Below, piece after piece: positions 9,437 to 20,942 of a DNA stretch of 64,000 nucleotides. Positions within the stretch are counted from its first letter, which is position 1, and each line of letters begins with the position of its first letter. This stretch comes from Blastomussa wellsi (Eukaryota; Cnidaria; Anthozoa; Scleractinia; Plerogyridae). The position numbers and the translations under genes were made by a program. The stretch spans positions 12,858,397 through 12,922,396 of the forward strand of contig OX393566.1 of the NCBI GenBank assembly GCA_947652115.1. The letters run 5' to 3'. Below the pieces are notes generated by a model. The model was given only the letters and a program-made list of their open reading frames with translations, was not told where the DNA came from and ran no database searches.

Positions 9437-12400
9437 GTCCATAATCTGTCAGTAGTCTGTCAGTGCTCTGTCAGCAGTCTGTCAGTGATCTGACAGTAGT
9501 CTGTCAGTGATCTGACAGTAGTCTGTCAGTGATCTGACAGTAGTCTGTCAGTGATCTGACAGCAGTCTGTCAGTGCTCTGTCAGCAGTCTGTCAGTGATC
9601 TGACAGTAGACTGTCAGTGATCTGACAGTAGTCTGTCAGTGATCTGACAGTAGTCTGTCAGTGATCTGATAGTAGTCTGTCAGTGCTCTGACAGTAGTCT
9701 GTCAGTGATCTGACAGTAGTCTGTCAGTGGTCTGACAGTAGTCTGTCAGTGTTCTGTTAGCAGTCTGTCAGTGCTCTGTCAGCAGTCTCTCAGTGATCTG
9801 GCAATAGTCTGTAAGTGATCTGTCAGTAGTCTGTCAGTGATCTGTCAGTAGTCTGTCAGTGATCTGACAGTAGTCTGCCAGTGATCTGACAGTAGTCTGT
9901 CAGTGCTCTGTCAGCAGTTTGTCAGTGATCTGACAGTAGTCTGTCAGTGATCTTTCAGTAGTCTGTCAGTGTTCTGTCAGCAGTCTGTCAGTGATCTGAC
10001 AGTAGTCGGTCAGTGATCTGACAGTAGTCTGTCAGTGATCTGATAGTAGTCTATCAGTGATCTTTCAGTAGTCTGTCAGTGATCTGACAGTAATCTGGCA
10101 GTGTTCTGTCAGCAGCCTGTCAGTGATCTGTCAGCAGTCTGTCAGTGATCTGACAGTAGTCTGTCAGTGATCTGTCACTAGTCTGTCAGTGATCTGACAG
10201 TAGTCTGTCAGTGATCTGTCAGTAGTCTGTCAGTGCTCTGTCAGCAGTCTGTCAGTGGTCTGACAGTAGTCTGTCAGTGTTCTGTCAGCAGTCTGTCAGT
10301 GGTCTGACAGTAGTCTGTCAGTGTTCTGTCAGCAGTCTCTCAGTGATCTGACAATAGTCTGTAACTGATCTGTCAGTAGTCTGTCAGTTATCTGTCAGTA
10401 GTCTGTCAGTGATCTGTCAGTAGTCTGTAACTGATCTGTCAGTAGTCTGTCAGTTATCTGTCAGTAGGCTGTCAGTGATCTGTCAGTAGTCTGTCAGTGC
10501 TCTGTCAGTAGTCTGTCAGTGATCTGACAGTAGTCTGACAGTGTTCTGTTAGCAGTCTGTCAGTGCTCTGTCAGCAGTCTCTCAGTGATCTGGCAATAGT
10601 CTGTAAGTGATCTGTCAGTAGTCTGTCAGTGATCTGTCAGTAGTCTGTCAGTGATCTGACAGTAGTCTGCCAGTGATCTGACAGTAGTCTGTCAGTGCTC
10701 TGTCAGCAGTCTGTCAGTGATCTGACAGTAGTCTGTCAGTGATCTTTCAGTAGTCTGTCAGTGTTCTGTCAGCAGTCTGTCAGTGATCTGACAGTAGTCG
10801 GTCAGTGATCTGACAGTAGTCTGTCAGTGATCTGATAGTAGTCTATCAGTGATCTTTCAGTAGTCTGTCAGTGATCTGACAGTAATCTGGCAGTGTTCTG
10901 TCAGCAGCCTGTCAGTGATCTGTCAGCAGTCTGTCAGTGATCTGACAGTAGTCTGTCAGTGATCTGTCAGTAGTCTGTCAGTGCTCTGTCAGCAGTCTGT
11001 CAGTGGTCTGACAGTAGTCTGTCAGTGTTCTGTCAGCAGTCTGTCAGTGGTCTGACAGTAGTCTGTCAGTGTTCTGTCAGCAGTCTCTCAGTGATCTGAC
11101 AATAGTCTGTAACTGATCTGTCAGTAGTCTGTCAGTTATCTGTCAGTAGTCTGTCAGTGATCTGTCAGTAGTCTGTAACTGATCTGTCAGTAGTCTGTCA
11201 GTTATCTGTCAGTAGGCTGTCAGTGATCTGTCAGTAGTCTGTCAGTGCTCTGTCAGTAGTCTGTCAGTGATCTGACAGTAGTCTGACAGTGATCTGACAG
11301 TAGCCTGTAAGTGATCTGTCAGTAGTCAGTCAGTGATCTGACAGCAGTCTGTCAGTGATCTGACAGTACTCTGTCAGTTCTCTGACAGTAGCCTGTCAGT
11401 GATCTCTTAGTAGTCTGTCAGTGATCTGACAGTAGTCTGTCAGTGATCTGACAGTAGTCTGTCAGTTCTCTGTCAGCAGTCTGTCAGTTCTCTGTCAGCA
11501 GTCTGTCAGTGATCTGACAATAGTCTGTAAGTGATCTGTCAGTAGTCTGTCAGTGATCTGACAATAGTCTGTCAGTGATCTGTTAGTAGTCTGTCAGTGA
11601 TCTGACAGTAGTCTGTCAGTTCTCTGACAGTAGCCTGTCAGTGATCTGACAATAGTCTGTCAGTGATCTGACAGTAGTCTGTCAGTGATCTGACAGTAGT
11701 CTGTCAGTGATCTGACAGTAGTCTGTCAGTGATCTGACAGTAGTCTGTCAGTGATCTGACAGCAGTCTGTCAGTGCTCTGTCAGCAGTCTGTCAGTGATC
11801 TGACAGTAGTCTGTCAGTGATCTGACAGTAGTCTGTCAGTGATCTGACAGTAGTCTATCAGTGGTCTGACAGTAGTCTGTCAGTGTTCTGTTAGCAGTCT
11901 GTCAGTGCTCTGTCAGCAGTTTCTCAGTGATCTGGCAGTAGTCTGCAAGTGATCTGTCAGTAGTCTGTCAGTGATCTGTCAGTGATCTGACAGTAGTCTG
12001 TCAGTGATCTGACAGTAGTCTGTCAGTGCTCTGTCAGCAGTCTGTCAGTGATCTGACAGTAGTCTGTCAGTGATCTTTCAGTAGTCTGTCAGTGTTCTGT
12101 CAGCAGTCTGTCAGTGATCTGACAGTAGTCGGTCAGTGATCTGACAGTAGTCTGTCAGTGATCTGATAGTAGTCTGTCAGTGCTCTGTCAGTAGTCTGTC
12201 AGTGATCTGACAGTAGTCTGACAGTGATCTGACAGTAGTCTGTCAGTGATCTGACAGTAGTCTGTCAGTGATCTGATAGTAGTCTGTCAGTGCTCTGTCA
12301 GTGATCTGACAGTAGTCTGACAGTGATCTGACAGTAGTCTGTCAGTGATCTGACAGTAGTCTGTCAGTGCTCTGTCAGCAGTCTGTCAGTGATCTGACAG

Positions 12401-13127
12401 TAGTCTGTCAGTGATCTTTCAGTAGTCTGTCAGTGTTCTGTCAGCAGTCTGTCAGTGATCTGACAGTAGTCGGTCAGTGATCTGACAGCAGTCTGTCAGT
12501 GATCTGACAGTACTCTGTCAGTTCTCTGACAGTAGCCTGTCAGTGATCTGTCAGTAGTCTGTCAGTGAACTGACAGTAGACTGTCAGTGGTCGGACAGTA
12601 GTCTTTCAGTGATCTCACAGTAGCCTGTAAGTGATCTGTCAGTAGTCAGTCAGTGATCTGACAGGAGTCTGTCAGTGATCTGACAGTAGTCTGTCAGTAA
12701 TCTGACAGTAGCCTGTCAGTGATCTGTCAGTAGTCTGTCAGTGATCTGACAGTAGGGTGTCAGTGATCTGACAGAAGTCTATCAGTGATCTGTCAGCAGT
12801 CTGTCAGTGAGCTCTCAGTGATCTGACAGTAGTCTGTCAGTGATCTGACAGTAGCCTGTCAGTGATCTGTCAGTAGTCTGTCAGTAGTCTGTCATTAGTC
12901 TGTCAGTGATCTGACAGTTGTCTGTTAGTGATCTGACAGTAGTCTGTCAGTGATCTGACAGTAGTCTGTCAGTGATCTGTCACTAGTCTGTAAGTGATCT
13001 GTCAGAAGCCTGTAAGTTATCTGATAGTAGTCTGTCAGTGATCTTACAGTAGTCTGTCAGTGATCTGACAATAGTCTGTCAGTGATCTGTCAGAAGCCTG
13101 TAAGTGATCTGATAGTAGTCTGTCAGT
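9437..13127. repeat. 22-bp palindromic minisatellite filling MOCOS intron 2
   Basis: About 3.7 kb, near 168 units. The unit is CTGTCAG + TGAT + CTGACAG + TAGT, two 11-bp halves whose 7-bp blocks are reverse complements, so any two neighbouring halves can form a hairpin. Variants include CTGTCAG in both halves, GTTCTGTTAGCAG and CTGTAAG. A variant-marked block starting at about 9751 recurs at about 10543, a 792-bp offset equal to 36 units. The array begins about 75 bases after the exon 2 donor. Confidence 0.95.
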
Positions 13128-13552
13128 GAAATTGTCAATGAAATTGTTGCTAACATCAGTTATTTTCTTAGTTCTTTCTTTTATTTTTACCTGATACATT
13201 TTTATAATTTTTCTGAGAGTCAAAACTTGACATCTTTTTTATATCTCCTTATTTGAAGTTGGGATGCAGATACATTTTTGTTTGTATTGGTGTTTTCAAA
13301 GTTACTGTACCATTTTGTTGCTGGATTTCACATTTTGTAAGTGTTTCTTGTTTTACATCTTTTATAGTGGAGTGACATCGAATAGCATGCACTAAGCCCT
13401 GTATCTTAGGAAAGTGAGCTTATAATTTTCTAAATTTTGGCCCATCCATTTGCAGTTTCATTACTGGTATGCATCCCAGCCCTTAAATCCATAACTATAC
13501 TTTCTTATAATTGCAGTTAACACATGTAGACCTTGATCTACCTACTTTTCAG
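13128..13552. other. MOCOS intron 2, unique 3' part
   Basis: AT-rich DNA between the minisatellite and the CTTTTCAG acceptor at 13552. No gene recognised. Confidence 0.6.
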
Positions 13553-13829
13553 ATTTGAAGATGGCACTCTTCCTTTTTTGGAAATTGTTGCCTTGCATCA
13601 TGCATTCAATGTATTTGAACAGATGATAGGATCTATGAAAGCTGTCATGAATCACACCCACAGCATTGCTTTGTATGTGTATCGGAAGATGTCTGTGATG
13701 ACACACAACTCTGGTAAACCACTGTGCAAAATATACTGTGACACTGACTTTGAGGACAACACTAGGCAAGGCCCTATAATAAACTTCAATCTACTTAGAT
13801 CAAGTGGAGATTTTGTTGGGTATAGTGAG
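13553..13829 (+). CDS. MOCOS: MOCOS exon 3
   Basis: Encodes residues 317-409, the end of the aminotransferase-like domain. It reads RFEDGTLPFLEIVALHHAFN across the junction, then GPIINFNLL and GYSE. The family has FEDGTISFLDVIALKHGF and GPIINFNVL. The exon enters in phase 2 and leaves in phase 0 at GAG|GTAAGA. Confidence 0.95.
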
Positions 13830-13943
13830 GTAAGAGAATATATATCATGTACAACAGCTCAAATTAGTTTCTTACAAGTAGGGGCTTTTCGCACTAACAG
13901 ACAAAAAATGGATCATGTATCTTTTAGGGTACCACAATTGATA

Positions 13944-15369
13944 CAGGGCTCGACTTTAGAAAAAAAACCTTGGGGCCAGCTGGCTCCTAAGTTTTAAGAT
14001 TTGGTCACCAGCACAAATTTTTTGGTCGCCAAAAGCCAAAACTTTTTCCTTGAAGGTTTTCGTGTTCATTAATTTGTGGCGACTGCACGTGGCAATTCCA
14101 TGTGCGTTTGTGTGAAACTATTATTTCAATTTGCAACTGGTGGGAATTGGAAGAGTTCAAAACGGCATGCAAGCTTGTATTCAATCGTTTTTGGAACCCT
14201 TTAGTCTCTTCCTTGTATGTTCTGAACAAACCAAACCAAACAAAACGTTACCTTTGAAAGTAGGTTGTAGCAAGCATAACAATAATTTCAACGCTGAAAG
14301 ACGCCTTCCTTATTCAAATTGGTTTGATCATCTTTCTTTTTTTGCCGTTTAAGCAGTTTATTTCAAGTCAACCTTTTTTCAAGTCGAAGTCTTTGAAGCA
14401 TCCATCTTGACAAGTCGTGCCGGGGGGAAAATTCGATAGCATGCCGATGTGCTAAATACGGTGATTGAATTCAATCACAAGCGGGAATAAATACAAATGT
14501 TGAAAGTCAAAAGCGGGCTAGTTTTGTTAAAACTTGAGACACGTGGCATGATTGGAAGAAAAGTTAAATTGACATATGACCGAGATACTAACCGCTTTTT
14601 GGGAAACCTAAAAATAGCTTAACTGGAGAGAATGCGAAAGTTTTCGTGTTACAGCAAGACAAGAAGAAATCCGATATCTCCAACAAAACAAAACACAAAA
14701 TGCTAATGCGTGTGTGTCTGAGGTTTGCGTTTTGGCCGTTTACAATCTACTATCAATGTATTTTATTCTTTCACATGCTCTTTAGGAACTACAAAATATT
14801 GGCAATGAAAAAGAAAACTATAGTTTTATTCATGAGAAAGCTGCGACAAATATACAGTCGCTACATGCATTCAGTTTCTGGTCAATCATAATGCAAGCTT
14901 TCGTAAATTAAATTAACTCCCTATTCTTTTCCTACAACATACCACTAATTGTATTGTGAAAATGAATGTTATTTCTTTTGAAATGGATAGACCATAGATT
15001 ACAATCAAATGGTAAAGAATTTTTCTTTTTTCAAACATCTCATTTTAGTAACAAATGTCACTTCCAGAATGGTTTCAACCAAACTTGTAGATAACTGATT
15101 TCACAATAGTAATTATAGTTAAGGCGGTTTAAACGACTTTTTACATGAAAGTGATAAGAAATTACATTCCTCGTGGTTTACAATTAACATTCATTCATTT
15201 TGTCATGGATCTTAGGAAATGAAAAAATAAATAAATAAAACTTGAAATAATAAATAAATAAAGCTTGAAATCGCGGAGGCCACACTGATGACCACATGTG
15301 AAAAGTTAGTCCCCAGCAGACCAAATCCAGTCGCATTGGCGACCCCACAGGTCACAACATCGAGCTCTG
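13944..15369. mobile_element. Non-autonomous TIR transposon, 1.4 kb, in MOCOS intron 3
   Basis: Ends are CAGGGCTCGA (13944) and TCGAGCTCTG (to 15369), inverted repeats with one mismatch. TGATA is directly repeated on both sides (13939-13943 and 15370-15374), which fits a 5-bp target duplication. Subterminal parts also share inverted GGTCGCC and CCAGC words. The short open frames inside show no transposase motif. The TIR style suggests a hAT-like element, but this is unproven. Confidence 0.65.
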
Positions 15370-15399
15370 TGATATATTGATCGATGCGGCGATATTGAT

Positions 15400-15790
15400 C
15401 GTTACTTGATCAACACTCGACCAACATGCGGCCAACATGTCACCTGGCTGTTGACCAATAGTCGAGTGCTGTATAGGTTGATCTTCCACTGATGTCAGCC
15501 GAGGTATCAACCATGACCATATCGGTAGATTATTGGTCAACTACCGGTGGGATATCCGTCAACTATTGGTGGAATGTTGGTCATGTACCACATCGGTAGA
15601 TTATTGGTCAACTACTGGTGGCATATCCGTCAGCTATTGGTGGAATGTTGGTCATGTATCATAGTCGAGCAAGAGTTGACCGATAACATCAACATCAACA
15701 CACTGCGGATATTTCGGTTTTTTATTATCGCTACTCAAGCAGCAATTGATCAACACCCAATCAAGTAACGAGTGATGTACTGCATCACAT
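15400..15790. repeat. Repeat region with about 76-bp tandem duplication
   Basis: The block with CGGTAGATTATTGGTCAACT, then TATTGGTGGAATGTTGGTCA, occurs twice in tandem at about 15524-15597 and 15598-15675. Outer parts contain inverted GTTACTTGAT/ATCAAGTAAC and TTGATCAAC words, so the whole may be a decayed TIR element. Confidence 0.6.
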
Positions 15791-16470
15791 TTACGAAGGC
15801 AAGAAGTAGATTTTATGTTTGTGACTTTCCCTCAAGGTTTCTTTGCATTTAATTTCAGTTATCTCACTTGAAATCCCATTTGTTGGGTCTGTTCAAGATA
15901 TTTTGAAAAGCACTTATACCTAAATTACATTTTTTCTACCCTTTTTCTGCAGTCCAATTCATGAAAACATACCCTTTTATATACCTGTATAAGCATAAAA
16001 ACATTTTAATACATTGTCTGACTGCTTGCTCGACTGAACCGAAGGTACAAATCTGACAATGAAAACGAATTATCCGATTAGCTCTTATAATGGAAATGAA
16101 TGCCTCTTGCGTGGTGTGGTACATAATTAATATCTTTTGCTCATCTAAAGAGGTACCTGTTTTGGGCGGCACCTCTCCATATAGTCCACTATAGGGAGTA
16201 TCCCCCCGAACTTATCTACTGAAATCTATACTCCACTTTATCTTTTTGTGGCATTATCTCTGTTTTGAACGACGTATTAATTTTGCAAACTGTTCAAAAG
16301 TGTTAAGTACTTCATCCTTGGAGACCCAGGTGCGAAAGTTTACAAGAATTCACAAGAGTGCACTTAAAAGACTAGTTCCACGACCCATTTGGATTCTTGC
16401 CTCTGTTTGGCCACAAAAACTTTTGTGGCCATGCAATCAGAGGTAAGCATTCGAATGGTTCATAGAACTA
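15791..16470. other. MOCOS intron 3, no gene recognised
   Basis: Unassigned AT-rich DNA. No protein resemblance or transposon terminus was identified. Confidence 0.5.
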
Positions 16471-16473
16471 CAG

Positions 16474-16560
16474 TGCAACCTCTCTTAAGCGGCCACCCTC
16501 AGGACTTTGAAAAGTGGCCGCTTAATAGAGGTTGGCCGCTTAATAGAGGTAAAATATAAA
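16474..16560. mobile_element. Tc1/mariner- or pogo-like terminal fragment
   Basis: Begins TA|CAGTGCAACCTCTCTTAAG and contains GGCCGCTTAATAGAGGT twice, partly the inverse of the start. The matching far end was not found, so this is a truncated MITE. It lies directly outside the left break of Polinton A. Confidence 0.5.
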
Positions 16561-16619
16561 TTGGGCAAATGATTCGGGACTTTAGAAAGTGGGCATTCCC
16601 ATTCACATGGCTCTGTTGA

Positions 16620-16860
16620 CACCTCGAGCCAATTGTTGCGATCTCATATTGGCTAAAGCTCTAGACACTGCTCTTTGTCTTCGGGGATTGGTAGGATGAC
16701 GAGCAGGGCTTGGTTTCCTGGATAGATGCCTCCCTTCTGTCATCGTCTTTTCTTGTTGGAAACACTACTTCATCCCATCGTCACCTCACTGGCATCTTGA
16801 ATGTGAATGTCATACTCGTCACCTCGTAGGGCGTAGTGGGTACCCGGCGGAACTAACACG
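16620..16860 (-). pseudogene. Basic core-like Polinton gene, element A
   Basis: Counterpart of the gene at 49529-49786 in element B, recognised by nucleotide similarity across the stretch. The shared part covers the block read from the - strand as IHIQDASEATM-like and the Arg-rich tail. The copy is frameshifted and cut on its left side at about 16605. Confidence 0.6.
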
Positions 16861-16884
16861 TTGGGCTTTTTATGCTTTTTTAGG

Positions 16885-18112
16885 GCTGTAGAAGTGTCAC
16901 AGGGTCTGCTTCATTGAGCAAAATCGGATTATCGTCTACTACAGTCATAGCCCGCGTATAAGAACCTGAATTTTTTAATTTAGCCTAAATAGGTTCTTAT
17001 ATAAATGGTACTTAAAGCAAATTTAGGCTACCAAGGTTCTTAAAATAGGTTCTTATACTTTCATATGAATTGCATCTGAATATACTGTATATATTATAAA
17101 TATCATCTCATAATACAGTATAAATCATTTATTTGTACCATAGAGCAATGCCTATAGGCAGTTCAGTGCAGGTACAGTATATGTCCTTAACAAAACATAA
17201 CAATATTTGATATTTTACATTTAATATTTTGTGATTCTCACAGAGTTGGAGATGGTCAGAAAGCTTTTGCAAATACTTGGGGAATTATTTGAATGGCAAA
17301 CACAACAGACATACAGCATGGTACTTAAGCTTAAAAGAAAAAAAAGCTATGTCAAGTTACTTTTAAATAGATGATGATCTTAATTCAGCAGTTTCTACCT
17401 GTACACTTTTACAGCAACCCCACTGATAAGAATCTAAGTTAAAATTTTAGCCTTAATAGGTTCTTACGTGGAGGGGGCTTAAAATGAAAATTTTAGCCTA
17501 ACAGGTTCTTAAAACCCAGGTTCTTATATGCGGGCTATTACTGTACCAGATATCCAAACGGTTTTTGAGTGGCTTTTTAATTCACTTCCCATAAGGCTTG
17601 ACTGTTTCCCAGCCACCAATCGCCCAAGGCTTTCATGTATCTGGTATTGGCTGGGTTCTTGAACAGCACCATGTAATGGTAGTTACGGTGTTGAGTGGTC
17701 TGTTCCCGTCCTCCCGGATACAGGTTCTGCATGAGAGTGATGGCAAACAAATCAAGGTGATGTGTGACGCTGGTTAACAACTGAGTGACTTGCGATGACT
17801 TTGTGGTTTCTTGCATCAGATCGTCCAAAAACAACAAGCCTGGTCGTCGTGAGGGAGGAAAGAGTTCTAAGATGTCGTTGAGTAGACCTTCATGAAAGAG
17901 GACCTCTAAAGCTTCGAAATGGTCAAAGATGGGTTACCACGTCGTACCGTAACAGTAGATTTTGGAAGTAGCATGGGCTACCGTCTGCACGTTGGATATA
18001 GACCTTTTGCATCGCATACCAAACGGTAGAGCCAGGTGGTTTTCCCACTCAAAGACGGGTCCACAATCTGCATATTACCTGACACCCGAAATTCTCGGAT
18101 CATAAGTCTACA
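16885..18112 (-). pseudogene. Polinton packaging ATPase (FtsK/HerA-type), element A, split by a MITE
   Basis: In intact relatives this ATPase pumps DNA into the capsid. Seen here: the Walker A region DPSLSGKTTWLY (about 18030-18060; element B has GPSLSGKT), and the Walker B region FLDDLMQETT (17577-17837). These are followed by NLYPGGRE and VLFKNPA. The last part of the gene resumes at 16941 beyond a 602-bp MITE. Several frameshifts separate the pieces, so it is non-functional. Both ATPase signature motifs survive. Confidence 0.8.
16942..17543. mobile_element. 602-bp MITE with TA target duplication inside ATPase
   Basis: Ends are CAGTCATAGCCCGCG and its near-perfect inverse CGGGCTATTACTG, extending over about 26 bases. 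TA flanks both sides (16940-16941 and 17544-17545). Element B carries the uninterrupted sequence GTCTATTACCAGATATCC at the same place, so the empty site is known. The CAGT termini with TA duplication fit Tc1/mariner. No transposase inside. Confidence 0.9.
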
Positions 18113-18139
18113 TGATATAATGACACACTCTGGTATTTT

Positions 18140-18603
18140 TCAACGATTTTAATTATAGCCTTTTGCTTTGTTTAAGTTGTGCAGCAGTATGTCAATGATA
18201 ACAACGAGGTCTTTGATGTTAAATACAAATCTGAGAATGTCCGCATGCATCAAACAACTGTCCACCTCTAAGCTTCTCTGACGACAAAGAAGGAAACAGG
18301 TTGTGCATCCGTTGTACGACAGCCATGCCGTAAGTTGAGTAAGTTGGCAGGTGAAAAATACTGTGCAATCGTTCTCAAAGGTGTGTCGCGGCATCAGTGG
18401 TAGAGGCAGTACAAGGTGTGATCGCCACATACATCAGTGGTCCATTGCTGGATGGGACAAGGATTTTGGGATCCGTATTTGCAATAGCACATCGCCGATA
18501 AGGCATTTGACAAGGCACTTTGTCGGCACCATACACATCTTACTGGCAAATGACTGGATTGCGTTGACAGGCTCTTCGTAACGACGCTGTATCATGCATT
18601 CTT
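18140..18603 (-). pseudogene. Adenain-like maturation protease, element A
   Basis: Starts with MHDTASLRRACQR (ATG near 18603), overlapping the end of the capsid gene as in element B, and keeps CAIANTDP. The segment that carries the catalytic His in element B (PGHWVGL) is missing, removed by a deletion just after NTDP. The rest is in several frames. It would be catalytically dead even if translated. Confidence 0.65.
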
Positions 18604-18617
18604 AGATGTCTCCCAAG

Positions 18618-20270
18618 GGAATCGGGCCTTGCACCGTACCTCGATTATCCACTTGCAGTAGACTTTTGTCCGTATCATAGAAAAACAGAGTGGGAGGCAC
18701 AGTGGCCTAATGGTTAGTGCGCTGAACTCCGGATCGGATGGTCTTGGTTCGAGCCTCTAGCCGGGGCACTGCATTGTGTTCTTGGGCAAGACACTTTACT
18801 CTTGCAGTGCCTCTTTTCACCCAGGTGTAAAATAGGTACCAGCGAATTTACTGCTGGGGGTAACCCTGCAATGGACTAGCATCCCATCCAGGGGGGAGTA
18901 GAAATACTCTATGTCGTTTCATGCTACAGAAACCGGGATAAGCAAGGGACGTGCTGGATTCCCCTCCATCTTGGACAGCTGTTAAATCAAAGGGTACTAT
19001 GAAGAAGCCTTCCTCAAAAGTGTCTGGATTTAACAGGTAAGCATCACGTTTGTGTTTGCCTGGGGAATTCATCAACAAATTGTAGATCTCGTACTCTTTC
19101 AAAGACAGGCTGGCTTTGGTAACAGGTACACCGTTTGCAATGCATTCCATTTGGATTCCATTCTGGCTGGTAAAATTGAAGGGATTTTTACCAAAGTGTC
19201 CTTGATAACGCTCATCGTCCAACGACACCATCTAAAACGGCCAGGGTGAACGACCTTGGAACACGTCATTGATGTCTGTTTGCGTTTGATTCGCCATCAA
19301 CTGATAGTTGTCATAACACATCCATCGGAAGGGAAAAGTCAGCGGGTTGATGACTGTGGTCTTTTCCACTTGTTCTTCCATGTACTGCATGATGGCTTTC
19401 ATGGGTACATGGTAAAACACTTGCACAAAGCACTTGTCCACCATCACCTTTAAATGAAACTTCGACAGCAGTGGGAGCCGTTTTGTCACCATTATCTTTG
19501 TAATTCTTGGCCATCAGAGCAAACTGGGGACTGTTAAATTTGATGTCAAATTCCACTTTGGTGTTTGGAGGTACATTCTGGTTGATTGGAGTGAAATAGC
19601 TCGGCATGGGACAGACATTGAACTCGTATTCTCCCGTGTTATTGACCGTGACTTGTTGACGCCGGATGCCACTAAGATTCAGTTGGGCTTCAGTGTCTAG
19701 TTTTCCTGCCCACTTGTCCATTTGACCGGCCACATCTTGGTACCAACCTTGTTGATTCAGTCTGCTCCTTTCATTCCAGGGATCAGACTCTAACAAGGTT
19801 CGAAAGTACTCTTGATAGGCTAAATTCACCCCGGAGGCCAACTCGGTTTCGGCATTGTTGACTTTACAGCATACTTGATGAATGCAACTTTAGCCAAAAT
19901 TATTCACAGGTCCCATGATGAGGAGGGTCGTGTTGTTGTGATAAGCCCTGGCTTTCTTGTCAGCATCTTTGAACTTGACTCTCTGATGCAATTCCATTTC
20001 TCGTGGACAAAATGGGAACATGCGATCGTCAATGCGAAACTGCAATGGTGTGGCCAAATTCGTCAACGATTTGATGTCTTCAAACTAACACTTATACTCG
20101 GTGCCATCGATCTTGCGTTGTGGCCGGTAGTCATACTGGCCTTCGTTGGCCTGCAAACTCAACAACTCCATGAGGATGGATTTCATTCTAAATGCCAATG
20201 GTGTATCGCCTTTATACCTTTTCTTCAAGGTAGTCCCTGAAAACAGTGGCATGCCAGTCGTCGTCGCCAA
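18618..20270 (-). pseudogene. Polinton major capsid protein (double jelly-roll type), element A
   Basis: Starts MATTTGMPLFSGTTLKKRYK at 20270. Conserved blocks follow: GVNLAYQEYFRTLLESDPW, NVPPNTKVEFDIKFNSPQFA, QTQTDINDVFQGR, LDDERYQGHFGKNPFNF, NPDTFEEGFFIVPFDLTAV, and after the SINE the VDNRGTVQGPIPLG tail. The order resembles the F54H12.2-like capsid family found in invertebrates (recalled, not searched). There is a stop after about 61 codons, further frameshifts near 20085, 19860 and 19310, and a SINE insertion near 18691-18954. Not functional. Confidence 0.8.
18691..18954 (+). mobile_element. tRNA-derived SINE inserted in capsid gene
   Basis: Head: GGGAGGCACAGTGGCCTAAT (box A), then CTTGGTTCGAGCCTC (box B). 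Body: TTCTTGGGCAAGACACTTTA, AACCCTGCAATGGACTAGCA and CATCCCATCCAGGGGGGAGT, words typical of a widespread metazoan SINE core. Compared with element B, about 58 bases of capsid gene are missing at the insertion point. Confidence 0.85.
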
Positions 20271-20429
20271 CCCATCCCCACTTGTGGTCCGGTAATCATT
20301 TCTGGCAACACACCCACGTTATGTCCTCCTTGTCATTGAAACAACCTTGCCAGGTGGGTGTCAACGAGGAACCAGTGATGATTTCGGGACGCTTTCTCCT
20401 TCTTCGACCACCCTCTTGATAGGGTGCGG

Positions 20430-20942
20430 GACTCAATTGATAGCTACACCACACAAATGCTTGACTAAACCTGGAATCAATCCTCCCAATGCCAAGAGGG
20501 GTAGAATACCCCCTTGTTGACCTGCCTCTTTGTCTTGCAATGTGTCCAGGGCTTGACCCACAAATGGTGACACAAATTCCATGGCCTTTTTCTGCATGAA
20601 ATCCGATTGGTTGGCCTTGCCGGCTCCTAGCCTAGCTGCCTTGGCTCCTGCTTTGCCCAAACCTTTGATCATTTGCCAGGCCACTTTGTCAAAGCCAAAC
20701 CCTCATGTTTGTTGTTTCTTCTTTTTCTTGGCAGGTGGTTCATCGTCGAGACAATAGGACTGTCAAAACTGCTTCACAGCCATGCAGGCCACCTCTTTAC
20801 ACAAGGAACTGGCACCTTGCCCTGCCAAGGCCCACAAGGGGGACCATCCCCCTTCTTGTTACGGAGGGGTGCCTTGGTCGTAGATGGGACCTCCTCCCAC
20901 TTGCATTCCCTGAGACAGTGCCACTCGTTTCTTGAGCGGCAT
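20430..20942 (-). pseudogene. pVI-like internal capsid protein candidate, element A
   Basis: Starts MPLKKRVALSQGM at 20942, with ATG overlapping the stop of the upstream penton-like gene. Continues through a Gly-rich part, a basic block PPAKKKKKQQ, an Ala/Lys-rich helix (MIKGLGKAGAKAARLGAGKA) and a hydrophobic stretch ILPLLALGGLIPGLV. Adenovirus-type pVI or Polinton minor capsid proteins combine an amphipathic membrane-active helix and a nuclear signal in the same way, but this is an inference from composition. In-frame stops lie after GTPP and after KQF. The gene is absent from element B through a deletion. Confidence 0.5.

Noticed and set aside
9437..13127. Possible CRISPR array (regular short repeats over 3.7 kb)
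   Set aside because: There are no unique spacers; the whole 22-bp unit repeats in tandem in a eukaryotic intron.
9362..13552. Extra MOCOS exon hidden in intron 2
   Set aside because: Exons 2 and 3 join in frame and match the contiguous family sequence, leaving no residues unaccounted for.
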